A program made the translations under genes and the position numbers. From Isoetes taiwanensis (Eukaryota; Streptophyta; Lycopodiopsida; Isoetales; Isoetaceae): DNA of 64,000 bases. Under the pieces are notes generated by a model. It had not been told where the DNA came from. It ran no database searches and was given only the letters and a program-made list of their open reading frames with translations. Positions 42,561-53,919 of this stretch are shown one piece after another; the first letter of the stretch is position 1, and every line of letters starts with the position of its first letter. The stretch covers positions 14,618,386 through 14,682,385 of the forward strand of contig JAJEKV010000003.1 of NCBI GenBank assembly GCA_021234155.1. The letters run 5' to 3'.

Positions 42561-43980
42561 GATCTAGATGCTGTCAAGTAAATTGGAACTTCACATTTGT
42601 AGATTGTTTCCTTTCTTGCATTTAAAATCTGGAAAATTGCTTTTGCTCTTATTGCTCCTGAAATCTCAAGATCACATATGCAGGCCTGTTTCAGATTGGG
42701 CTAAAAAAACTAGCATTGAGCAGTTTCTGTTTATTAGTAGTGCAGGAATATATAAGACAATAGACATGAATATATAAGACAACTCCCATCGTTCTTCCCG
42801 ATTTGCTTAGATCATTTTTCCTCGCACTATTCTTAGAACCATCACCCTTTTTTCCTGATCCATTCCGCCAAATCGGCCCTTTTATTAGGTCGTGACGCTC
42901 GCGAGCTTTGTTTTGTTTTCATTGATTGGATGCAAGGTATTAGATATTATAATTACCTCATGCATTGACAATAATATTTGATATTTAGGCCTCCTACTGT
43001 GGCCATTCCAATTAAATTAATTTGGAGGGAGTTTACTTTATCCATCTATCTAAGTTGCACAACTTGATCTAAGAAATTCATAGTGGCCTAGACATTTTGT
43101 ACTTATTGCAGAATTAAAGAGACTCAAAAGTTCCACGCATGAGAGATTGAAATTGAGAAGCAAGAGAAGTGATTCATGTAATATCCTTCAAACATTGCTT
43201 AGAGACAAAATGAATAATTATTACATGGACTTAATTATTACATGGCTCCTCAAACTACTGGCAACCACAGGTTTGGTGGCTGACAGCCATAACCTGGGTG
43301 TAAATGGCACCATGGCGCCATTTGGTGGTTGACATCCACAACCTAGCATGGCGCCATTTGGTGGCTAATCCACAATTTTAGGGGTGTAAATGGACCCATG
43401 GCGCCTTTACCTCTCAAAAAGTCCCAGAGAAGCAAAACATTCTACAATATGGCCCCATTTTTGTCTTTTTTTTTTTTTTTTTTATGTGTTAAATGCAGGT
43501 TCCAGTTTCCTCTGTACAACCTGTTCGTTGGGAGGACAATTTTTGCTAGGGGCCACATTTTATAAAGAATAATTCTCCATGGCAAGGATGTGGCCCCTAT
43601 GAATGTGGCAATAGAAGTGACAGAGTCTGTGGTTCCCGCGAATCGACCTCGCCAAATCCCATGGGGAGCGTGGAGGGGGGGAGGAGGCGAATAATATTGG
43701 AGAAGCAGTAGGAACATTTATTCAGTGGCAAAAAGGGATGTAAAACATGTTGTGTGCCCCTCAAGTGAAGATACGTCTTCGGGAACATCCCTTCATTTGC
43801 CTTCTTCGGAAGAGGATTCATCTAGCAGCCCACCATCTGTCAGTAGTGTGATGCTCCCCAAATCCATACGATGCTCCCATCGTATAAATACGGAAAATTC
43901 CCCTCCCATGGCGAATCCATCACCACGGAAAGGCCCTCCGTCTGACTCGGACACTTGTGATGGCCAAGTGTCCGGGTGAA
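42561..43980. other. No gene recognised; scattered GGCGCCATTTG palindromes
   Basis: Contains three copies of the CATGGCGCCATTTGG-type palindrome (43312-43400), a T-run at about 43468-43486, and a serine-rich plus frame at 43725-43979 with no known motif. Confidence 0.45.
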
Positions 43981-43984
43981 GGAC

Positions 43985-45444
43985 ACGGAGGTGTCATTCG
44001 TCCCACGCCTTCTATGGGAATCCTATATAGCGGAAGCGTACATACATATTAGCACCTAGCAATAATATTAATAAATAATATACCACCATGAAGGGTGGCC
44101 CATCATCATCAGTACAACTAACAACAGAATACCACTTAACAAAGAAAATACACCATAACTAAGGGCTCTACCCCGGGCTCAGACTCCATGAGGGTGACTG
44201 ACGGTCAGGGCCTCAAGATAACAGCAGACAGAGGTATAACATGGCGTGGGCTGGCATAAGACAATGGCTAGGGTAGTCCACTCCATCTGCCCCTCCTGTG
44301 CACACTTTGCAGATAAGCTGAATCATGCTATGACGTGCTTGTAGCCCTCCGGAGATGCAATCCCAAGGAATCACCCTTCGAGACTACTCCGGGTTACATC
44401 TCTCCGATCCGATGAGGCAGGTCAGAGAGGCGTCTCCTCCCCGAGCATGAGGGATCCCTGGGTGTGCTAGAGAACATGTGCCGCATCAGTGACCCCCACA
44501 TCCGTACCCGACTTACTCCCCTAAATCTAACGGTCAGCTCACCAACCCGTTCGAGCCCAGGGAGGCCATATAGGCTTCTCCCTCCGACCCAGAGAGTGTC
44601 AGACCCATACCCGGCCCAGACACAGTGACCGGCTATAAGCCTAGCACACTATAGGAGTCCTGTAGCCGCGCTAGGCAAGACCCCACCCCCGATTCACCAT
44701 CATACTCGTTGTCTGGTGCTGAACCACATCATAGCATCCACAGCCAGGTTGGCTCTTGTGCACAGGCCGCATTTACTGGGTTTTAAGGGTTCTATCTAGG
44801 AGCATCTCTACTTCTAGAGGGCCTTTAGGTCTCTACCCCCCTTTTTACCTATACAACACATGAGGAACAGAAAGAAAGCTATCCTTATACATCCATCCAT
44901 CCATAGCTTCGAATAGAACATAAAATAGAGATTAACCATACATCTATTCATACAAGGGTTAATCCTAGCTACCTTCTGAGCATACAAGGGTTAGTCCTAT
45001 GACTATCCAAGAATCCGAGCTATCTACGTACTAACCGGGATCAAGCTAGGTCCACTATCGCTCGGGTTCTCCATCCTTCTGGCTGGAACAAGGTGGAACA
45101 TCAGCTCCTCCTCCACCAACCTCCCCCAATTCGAATTGGGGCAAATGGGGATGTAAAACCCCAATTTGGGTCCAAGGTTAGTAACTCTCCCTTGCCCAAA
45201 CGATTTGGGCTAGGTGGCAACTCTGGGTTGGCTAATATTAACTAATTTAATAATTTAGCCCCTTTTAATATTAGGTTAAGCCCTTAAATTCGAATTAGGG
45301 TTATGGGTTAGGTTTCCACCTTTATAATTTAATTATTAACATAGCTAACCTTAGCTTATAAATAATTAATGTGTCATTAATTATTCATAGTGACGTGTCA
45401 TGTATTTATACTTAAAAAGACGTATAAATATGTGGAACGTCACA
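43985..45444 (-). repeat. Gypsy LTR (minus orientation)
   Basis: Starts (minus) TGTGACGTTCCACATA at 45444, directly after the end of a Gypsy-like pol frame. It contains no coding sequence. The far end was not identified by a second copy; about 43985 is a guess. Confidence 0.5.
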
Positions 45445-45545
45445 TTCTCCCCATCTTAAAAATAATGTTGTCCTCAGCATCAAGACTACTCTTGTTGGAG
45501 GGCAATACATCGTACATTGGAAGGAAGTCTCCCCTCCTTAAAGAG
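45445..45545 (-). pseudogene. 3' end of a Gypsy pol frame
   Basis: Minus frame GDFLPMYDVLPSNKSSLDAE, then DNIIFKMGRM and stop, just before the LTR. D-x-E-DN-I is a common tail of plant Gypsy polyproteins. Only this stub remains. Confidence 0.5.
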
Positions 45546-46283
45546 ATAGCGTGAGATTATAAGTGACCCAGACTTGTCATGTTCAAAGTGATTGAGTTTG
45601 AAATGACTTGTAATGTGCAATTTATAACTCTGGGATATTAACGGTAGAGGTATAGGCCAGACATGATCATCTTTTAGGACTGTCAGAGAAGTCTCACTGT
45701 TTCATTCGTGGTGCTGAACAGTTTATCTATTTTAGAAACCATTCTTTCTATACATACGTGTATGTTGCCCTGCTATGGCAACATGACAAGGTGCCATCAA
45801 ATCTTGTTCATATTACAGAAGAAAGAAGATACCATGTTGAAGAACCAAGTGAAGGCATTGAACTGGAATCAAGGTCACACATTGAGAGGATCTAAGCATC
45901 TAGAAGTTTGGAAGACCCCTATGAAGTTGCAAGCTATGAAAGTGGTATTTTATTTCTTATTTTTTCCTTCATATTGTCATTTCTACTCCATTCCTTCACA
46001 TTTACCTCATCGACCAACATACCATCACACTTATCCCACTCTTCTACTTTCTCTTTGCATCTCCATACCCTAAGCCATTATACATCTCACACACAGCCTT
46101 TTGTTCCTTAGTTGACCTACCATTTCCTAAGGCATAATTTCCAAGAAAATTGTTACACCAAAAGTTTGCCTAGCATCAAGTTTTATGTCATTATTCTTCA
46201 TCACACCATCCCATTATCACACACTTCACATCAAGTAGCCAAAGCTAGAAAGCAAATTTTTTGCTAGCAAAAAAAAGGAGGAA

Positions 46284-46558
46284 GGGTGAAAGCATGTTAG
46301 GGCCTACATAAAAAATTACCAAAAAGGTACTTTTCTGTGTACTTTTGTGCAAGTACATAATTGTATTTTAAAGTACCTAGACTACAAGATTGACTAAAAG
46401 AAATTGTGTTATGTTCAAGAATAGTAGTACATACATGTTGTAAGGTACTTTGTGATGTCAAGAAGATATTAAGAACTCAAATATGTCATCATCTTTGACT
46501 ACCCAGAGTATTTTCCAGGTAGTTTCCAAAACATGTAGGCCCTAACATGCTCTTACCC
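46284..46558. mobile_element. 275-bp MITE in LTR1
   Basis: Terminal inverted repeats of about 26 bp start GGGTGAAAGCATGTTAGG and end as the complement of GGGTAAGAGCATGTTAGG. GGAA flanks it on both sides (46280-46283 and 46559-46562), and LTR2 and LTR3 give the empty site with a single GGAA. A 4-bp target duplication is not usual for hAT, Mutator, Harbinger or CACTA elements. Confidence 0.85.
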
Positions 46559-46916
46559 GGAAAAGAAAAGCTAAGCACAAGTTTGCCTAGTCACCATTTC
46601 TAAGTGACATGGCATGATGGCTAGACATACATGTCATCACCCACAAAGCTACTTTGGTTCACTCATTGTTCATTACATCCATATGTCATCCACCAAGTTG
46701 CCACCTAAGCAACAAATCTCCACATCATCACATCACTCCACATCACCACATCACTCCACATCATTTCATCATTCTACATCATCACATCACTTTACATCAT
46801 CAAATGATGACTAGGCAAGTTTTGACCAAACCCAAAGAGTTGGTCAATCATAAGATCAAAATGCTTGGAAAAAGAGCCTACTAGCCTTGTTCTTCCTCCT
46901 TGCCACCTCATTTTAA

Positions 46917-47899
46917 CACTAGAGTTGTCTCAGGGACCTGTTTGGGTTCATCAACCCATACGGGTCCCTTAATCCCTTCTCCATATTAGGGACTAGTTCT
47001 TCATGATACTTATGAGATTTTAAATATGAACACCTGAATTGTAAGATTAACTCGAAGTTGTGCCACCATATTCAATGGCAAAATAAAATTCTTCACAAGT
47101 TTGGCACAATCGCACCTTGAAATACACTCAATTCAATGGTTTCGATGATATGATATAATCTCATGACACTCAACATGGAATACAAATTTCAAGATAACAT
47201 TAATTTTCTATGAACGTAGCCTACAAATGCTACTCATTTTTTAAATTTCATGTGATTTCATAAAAATTTGATATATCAATGAGCAAATCATAATTTCAAT
47301 CCTTGAGAGACCCAGTCAGGTCCCTAAGGAATTTCTGAAAAACAGACATCCAGGAACCATTTCATATCCATGATATTTGAAATAGAATAAGAATGGTAAG
47401 GTACTATTATTTTTCAATGAAAATAGCGTCTTGCTAAATGGATTTCATTTTTTCAAGAAATGGAGTAGTACGAATTTTCAAAATTTTGGCCCTCGGGGGA
47501 CCTAATTGGGTCCATAAAAAACTTCTGAACTTCAAAATTTAAGGAATTATTTCTCAAAAATCCTACCATAGATTTTTCTAATTCTTCTTGTGATAGAATT
47601 CTCATATCATGAGTTACAAGATGGAAGAATTAGAATTCCTAGGAAAAATCAAATTTACAAAATAATGTGAGAAATGTTAAAGACTTTGAGAATAAACTTG
47701 ACACCTTTGCATTCGGCTCCACATTATGTTTGGTAAAGAAGCTTTCTATATTTTTCATAAATTTTTTCTTATATGTACACTCATGGAGGACAACATATTG
47801 TGAGTATGTAAACAAATTCTTTATCTTGGAGCTATAATAGAATTTCAAATAAAGTGTATGAATGAACCCATTTGGGTTCATCAAGGGACAACTCTAGTG
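46917..47899. mobile_element. 983-bp piggyBac-like element (TTAA target) in LTR1
   Basis: 13-bp inverted termini CACTAGAGTTGTC, flanked by TTAA on both sides (46913-46916, 47900-47903). The empty site in LTR2 and LTR3 shows one TTAA. TTTGGGTTCATCAA occurs near both ends in the same orientation. No transposase frame. TTAA duplication is the hallmark of piggyBac. A CACTA origin is excluded because the immediate 3-bp flanks differ (TAA against TTA). Confidence 0.82.
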
Positions 47900-48182
47900 T
47901 TAACCTATTGCCATCTCACCTCAAGCTCCACTATACCCAAAAAACCAATGTGCTCTATTCCTCAAGATGAAGCTTTCATGTTATAAAGCACAAAAAAATA
48001 TGCCCTTTTGACCTTTGAAAATCCAAAAAAGACCTTGTTTTGACCTAGATATTGAAGATATTGGGAATTGTGCCAAAATAAAAATGATAAAAAGGGGGTC
48101 CTATCTACCCTAATCTAGCCTATCTGACGTGTCCCACACATCACTAGCCACCTCATCTCCAGTTGCGGACGTCGCGGTAGGG

Positions 48183-48265
48183 CACGTGGACCAGAACACG
48201 GGCTGGCTATCCACTCCACACGGCACGTAGATTTAGAAATGCCAGCGAGACTATTCCTTATATAC
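48183..48265 (+). promoter_or_regulatory. LTR1 promoter (G-box and TATA)
   Basis: CACGTG at 48183-48188 and TTATATAC at 48258-48265. The same pair occurs in LTR2 and LTR3, so the LTR is probably transcribed from here. Confidence 0.5.
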
Positions 48266-48507
48266 CTGTGTCACTTTTTCGAGTCAAGCCTGTGGGATAA
48301 ATGATCTCTGGAAAATTTCCGAAACCTAAAATCTAACTTGCCAAGAACCTGTTTTCTGTTCGATCAAACTGATCAATCATTGCGTTAGCTGACCATTTCT
48401 GTCCTGCTACACCCAAAGAAACACCTGAGCTGACCAGAAATGTGGCCAAGACTCCGAATTTGCCAAGATCCGGCCGGAAACAGAGATTTTTAAAGAGGCG
48501 TTTGTCT

Positions 48508-49600
48508 GAGACTATTGCAGAGCTAACCAAACAACTTTTGGAATTGAAGAACAACAAAAAAACTTATCCTCCCTGTGCACACTGTTTCAAAGATACTCAT
48601 CCTTCTGATATTTGCTATTACAGGGCATGCTTAAAATGTGGAAAGAAAGGTCATTTTGGAAAGATCTGCCCTGTGTGCAATTTCTGCAAGGAAATAGGTC
48701 ATCTGGAGGACAAATGTTTTGTTAAAGAGTACTTTGACAAGCAGGACAAAGGCAAGAAATTGGAAGGAGCATCTGCCATTAGGTTTGTGGAGGAATATGA
48801 GGAGCAGGAAGAGATCATGGTGGTGCAAACAAGAAAAATGGTGGAAAGTGGAACACCTGCGGATAAAGGTATGAGCAAGAACATTCCTGTCAACAGAGAA
48901 GGTCAGGTGATAGCTCCACCTCCTTTTGAAAAGTTTAATAAAAAGGATAAAGAGTTAGATGAGCTAGATATGATCCTAAAAAGTTCTAAAGTGAGCATAG
49001 ATCTCCTCACGCTTCTCAGAATTGCACCTAGCTATAGAGAAAAAATATTGAGGTCTAATAATGTTGAACAAATTTCATTTGCTGATGTGCATGAAACAGA
49101 GAAGGTTATATTAACTCAAGAAGAAAAAGATCCAGGTGCCTTCACTTGCTCAGCTAGTTTAGGTAACTTGCATTTATCTAGAGTCTTGCTAGATGGAGGC
49201 TCTCCACTAAATGTCATGCCTCAAAGATGTAATGAAGAAATGTGGTCTTCTTTTTACTCAACCATCACCGTCATATTAAGGTCATTCTCCAATGCTAAAA
49301 TAAAACCTATAGGACTAGTGACAAAGGTGCCAATAGAAATTGAAGGTATAATTGTTGAGGCCGGTTTCATAGTTGTGGCTTTTGAAGACAATTGTGATGT
49401 GGACCGACATATATGACTTGTTGTTGGGAAGGAGATGGTTATCCACAAGATGCTAGACACAATGTCGGTCCAAAGGGCGGTGCACCATTTCAAATGGAGC
49501 AAAAAAGCTGTAACTCTATACAACAAAACAGTGATGCTAATGCATACAACTTTATAGAACAAGACATGTTGATTGAAGATGAGCGGGGGTGTTAAAATGC
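48508..49600 (+). pseudogene. Interior A: gag zinc knuckles and protease
   Basis: The frame opens in the LTR and, after the deletion joint, reads SETIAELTKQLLELKNNKK. Then come two zinc knuckles, CLKCGKKGHFGKIC and CNFCKEIGHLEDKC (both C-x2-C-x4-H-x4-C), then FTCSASLGNLHLSRVLLDGG with SPLNVMP, the DGGS-type protease active site. Frameshifts near 49225, 49405 and 49490 distinguish it from copy B. N-terminal gag is absent through the deletion. Confidence 0.82.
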
Positions 49601-49656
49601 ACATTTCCGTTTAAAAACCAATAGAAATCATACCTACCTGTTTAGGTGACCTTGGC

Positions 49657-52033
49657 ATGGAAACAAATCTCAATAAAGGTGTATTGTGGTTTGATGGTGG
49701 AATTTCAATCAAGTTGAGTATAGCATCCTCTGCAGCTGTGATCAGAAACTGTGCCAATAAGCTCTTATCTAAAGTTGGTAGAGTGCATGAAGGAATCACT
49801 TCAAATATGGCTGAATATAAGGCACTCATAGCTGGCTTGGAAGAATCTTTAGCCTTAGGTTTGACTAACATATCTATCTTTGGTGATTCTCAATTGATAT
49901 GTAGACAGTCCTTTGAGTACCGACCAAAACCAAGACATGTCAGAGCTCAAAGAAAGGGTACTGCAACTTTTAAGCAAATTCAAAGCTTGGGAGATCAAGC
50001 ATATACCTAGGGAGGAAAATGGTGAAGCAGATGCACTTTGTAGAACCGTGCTCCTTGACTATTTGGCTGAGGGAGCTATAAATGAAGATGAATTGAACAA
50101 AGAAGATGCAACACAACTTTATCCTATTCTGGTGATAGATGCACAGCAGGAGGAAGAGGTAAAAGAGTTAACTATCAACAAAAATGGACAGGTAAGAACA
50201 CTTTTCCTTGGAGATCTTTTTGATAGCAAAGATGAGGCTTCCTTAAAAGTTTTCTTTGAGAGCTGGAAAGATGTATTTGCCTGGGATTATATAGAACTGG
50301 TAGGAGTGAGGACTGATATCTGTGAATTTGAAATAAAGATAAAAGAAAATGCTAAACCTGTAATGCAAAAACTCAGAAGAATAAATGCATCACTGCTTAC
50401 CTTGATCAGAGAGGAATTGTTGAAGATGAAAGAAGCTGAGGTGATTAAAGAGATAACAAACCCTGACTGGCTGTCTTGCATTGTTCCTGTAGAAAAGAAG
50501 AATAAGAGCATTAGGATTTGCATAGACTACAGGGATCTAAACAAGGCCACGATTAAAGATTGTTATCCATTACCATTTCTAGAAGAAGTGTTGCATGCAA
50601 CTGCAGGGAAAGAAATATATTCTTTTTTAGATGGATTTTCAGGTTTCAATCAAATCAAGATAAAAGAGGCAGACCAAGCTAAGACTTCTTTCATAACCCC
50701 TTGGGGCACTTTTGCCATGATGAAAATGCCATTTGGCTTAATGAATGCATCTGCTACCTTTCAAAGAGCAATGGACAAAATATTCCAAAGCATGCCAATG
50801 TCAAACTTTAGGGTTTTTTTGGATGATCTATGCCTGGGAACTTCTCTAACCAAACATATGGAGTTGCTGACAATGACAATGGAGTTGTGCAGGAATGGTG
50901 GAGTGTGTTTGAATCCAAAGAAGTGTGTATTTTTCTGTTCTAAAGGTGAATTGCTAGGTCATGAGGTATCTACTCAAGGGATCAAAGTATCTGAAGGAAA
51001 AATGGAGGCTTTGAAGAAATTGGCTCCACCTAAAACCCTAAAACAGGTGAAGAGTTTCATGGGCTTGACAAGTTTTTTAAGAATGTATGTGCCTAACTTT
51101 TCACACATCATAAGTCCTTTGGCAGCTTTGACACGTGTTGGCAAGTATAATAAGAGTGAAAGCAAATTTATTGCAATAGAATGGACAGATGAATGCCAAG
51201 CTGCATTTGACCTATTGATAACTTCCATATGCCAATCAGAGATTCTGAAACCACCAGACCTTGCTCGACCATTCCAGGCATATATCAGTGTCACTAGCAA
51301 AGCTGTAGGCATAGCACTCATACAGAAACATGGAATAATATCTTTTGCCAGCAAAATTTGGTCTGATGCTGAGAACAGATACCCTAGAATGGAAAAAAGT
51401 GCAGCTGGAATAATGTTTTTTCTACAAAGGCTTGGTCATATAGTTCAACACAATGAGGTGAAAGTAATGATACATCAAAATCCTATTCCCATGCTGTTCC
51501 AGAAAACTCAGAGTAAGGCCAAATTATGTATATGGGCTTGCAAGATACAGGATTACAATTTAAAGGTTAGGACTGTCAAAACAATTAAGAGTCCTAATGA
51601 TTATTTGACCAATAAGGTGTTTGAGTTTGAAGATTTTAATGGTTTAAGTACTGATGAAGTGTGTGAAATTGCTACTAACCTTGTGCTATCTAGTAAGATG
51701 CAAGAAGATTGGCAGGATGAAATCATCAAGTTTCTCAAACATGAGGAGGTGCCAGAAAACTTTACAAGCAGTCAGCTGAGAAGATTCAAAGAAAAAGCAA
51801 AAACATACAGAATGATTGGAGAGGTACTATGTAAGATTGATCAATATGGTGTCCTACTAAGGTGTGTTGATAGGTCAGAAGCTGAGTTGATACTAGAAGC
51901 TTGTCATGAAGGAATTTGTGGAGGCCACTATGCAGCTGATACAACTGCAAAGAAGATACTCAGGTCTGGATATTACTGGCCTAGCTTGTTTAAAGATTGT
52001 TATGAGACTATTAGGAGATGCCATAAATACTAG
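49657..52033 (+). pseudogene. Interior A: RNase H-like domain, RT, RNase H, integrase N-terminus
   Basis: pol starts METNLNKGVLWFDGGIS and continues MAEYKALIAGLEESLALGL and NISIFGDSQLICRQ (49657-49910). After a frameshift near 49910, HIPREENGEADALCRTVL completes a D-E-D-D RNase H fold. RT follows: IRICIDYRDLNKATIKDCYP, FSGFNQIKIKEADQAKTSF, MPFGLMNASATFQRAMDKIF, NFRVFLDDLCLGTSL (FLDD in place of YVDD), then the connection and the second RNase H (FASKIWSDAENRYPRMEKSA). The integrase zinc domain (ACHEGICGGHY...CYETIRRCHKY) ends at TAG 52031-52033, beyond which the same frame continues. Confidence 0.85.
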
Positions 52034-52988
52034 ATATATGGAAAAAGAATTCTTCAGCCTGCTGCTTTGACTAGCATTACGTCTCCAGGTCCATTCCAAA
52101 CTTGGGGACTAGACTTCATAGGACCTATAAATCCAAACTCTCCCTCTCAGCATGAATACATACTAGTGGCAACAGATTTCTTCACCAAATGGGCAGAAGC
52201 TGTCCCATTGAGACAAGCAAATGCTTTAACAACTGCTAGGTTCCTCCATGAAAACATATGCACTAGGTTTGGTATTCCTCTAAAAATAGTTTCTGACAGA
52301 GGCACACAGTTCATAAATGATGTGATCAGCAACCTGTTAAAGACCTTGAAGGTAAAGCATGTGAAAAGCTCAGCATACTACCCTCAAGGCAATGGCCAAG
52401 CTGAATCCACCAACAAGGTACTAAAAGCTATTCTCAAGAAAACAATAGAGGTACATAAAAAAGATTGGCACCTTAAATTACATGATGCACTTTGGGCATA
52501 TAGAACTACAATTAAAAATGCCACTAATCATACACCTTTTGCTCTTGTCTATGGTGTTGAGGCTGTTGTTCCAGTGGAATTGGAGTTGCCCTCATTAAGG
52601 TTAGCTCTAAAGATTCAAATGCAGATGGAGGAAGCATCTGAGAGAAAGGTTTGATAGGTTGCTCCATCTAGAGGAAGAGAGGTTTGAAGCAGAGAATGCC
52701 ATCTTGCTTAAGAAGGCAAAGGATGCAGCAGCATTCAAGGCCATTCACAAGTTGCAAGGAAGTTTCAAAGAGGGAGAGCTAGTTCTCAAATGGGACAAGG
52801 CAAGAGAAAACACAGCAGGTAAATTTGACTGTTTATGGGAAGGGCCATACAAAATCTGTGGACAAGCAGGTACAAATTCTTACTTCCTAGAAGATATCAT
52901 AACAGGACAACAGCTCATGAACCCTATAAACATATTACATCTGAAAAGATATTGGCAACAGCATATTTGTATGAGTTTGTTCGAATAA
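52034..52988 (+). pseudogene. Interior A: integrase core and C-terminus
   Basis: The same frame after the TAG: TWGLDFIGPINPNSPSQHEY, TDFFTKWAEAVPLRQAN, KIVSDRGTQFINDVISNL and YYPQGNGQAESTNKVLKAIL, the D, D, E triad of integrase. A frame change near 52636 leads to EEERFEAENAILLKKAKDAA and LWEGPYKICGQAGTNSYFLE with HLKRYW, the typical GPY/F C-terminal module. Ends at 52986-52988. Confidence 0.87.
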
Positions 52989-53919
52989 GATAGCCATTTG
53001 AATAGTTAGCCACTTGAATTATTAGAGACACTAGCTTTAAAATAATAGGCATGTTCCTTAAAGATGTGGGTGCTTGTGCTATTTTGATATTATTTTGAAG
53101 TTGCTAATCTAGCCTTTCAGTACTTTCAAAAAAAAAAAAGAGAGAGAAAAAAGAGAGAACAGGTTTTAACTTTAATATCTTATAATGTTGCAGGTTGAGT
53201 TCACAGTTATGAAAGCCTGGGAGGAGTTGTTTTCTAACATATGTAGAGCTTGTCATGACAGGTTCACCAGTCTGAATAATCTCCACCTGAGCAAATAGTT
53301 GCCCTTCAATTCATACCAGTCAGAATTCTTCACTGATGCAGGATCCCAAGCAGCTAAACATTACCACAGTTAGCTGGGAGGATGTGGTACTGACATTATT
53401 TTTCCACACTGGCAGGTTCATTTGATATGTTCCATCCATTTTCATCTTCTCTTTGTTCCATTCTCATCTAGCCTTTGCTTCCCAACTCATTTTCAAAAAA
53501 AACAAAAACACACAACCTGCTACCTTCCATAGCCTTCCATAGAGGTGGCTTAAGTCTCAAAAAAAAAAAACTCCCAACTCAAGTCTCTGTTCCTGCTCCA
53601 TACATCTTTCAAATGAGGTCAAACGAGTCAAGTCAAGTCACTGGTCAAATCACTCTCAAGTCAAGTCACTATTCCAGCTCCATACAAACATCCTTTTGAA
53701 GACATTCACTCAAGCATCATTTACATCACCACATCCATCTGCACAGATTTTCTCCAATATCATTTCCATTTTTCTTACATCACCTTTTGCTGCCCATATT
53801 CTCAGTTTTTTTCATTCTCTTGCACTACCATCATCACGCTTTTGTCACATTCCATTCTCTGCCTTTTTTCACTCACAAGGCTGAGGGGACCAGCCATTCC
53901 TTTTCCTTGTTTAGCATGA
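52989..53919 (+). other. Interior A 3' untranslated region
   Basis: Non-coding, with poly(A)-like and purine-rich patches and repeated TCAAGTCAAGTCACT. It matches 61681-62606 closely. The 3' LTR (LTR2) follows. Confidence 0.75.

Larger units (their letters stand above)
45763..48507 (+). repeat. Gypsy LTR1 (carries two DNA-transposon insertions)
   Basis: After removing 46284-46558 and 46917-47899 with their target duplications it aligns with LTR2 throughout. It ends prematurely at 48507 where interior A has its deletion. A CATCA/CACATCA-rich low-complexity tract lies near 46720-46800. Confidence 0.85.

Noticed and set aside
46614-46884. Histidine/threonine-rich open frames in the LTRs (also 54492-54762 and 63174-63450)
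   Set aside because: They come from a CATCA-type low-complexity tract in non-coding LTR sequence and appear in two frames at once.
46917-47899. Classification of the 983-bp insertion as a CACTA element because its ends read CACTA
   Set aside because: The immediate 3-bp flanks differ (TAA and TTA), only TTAA matches on both sides, and the empty sites confirm one TTAA.
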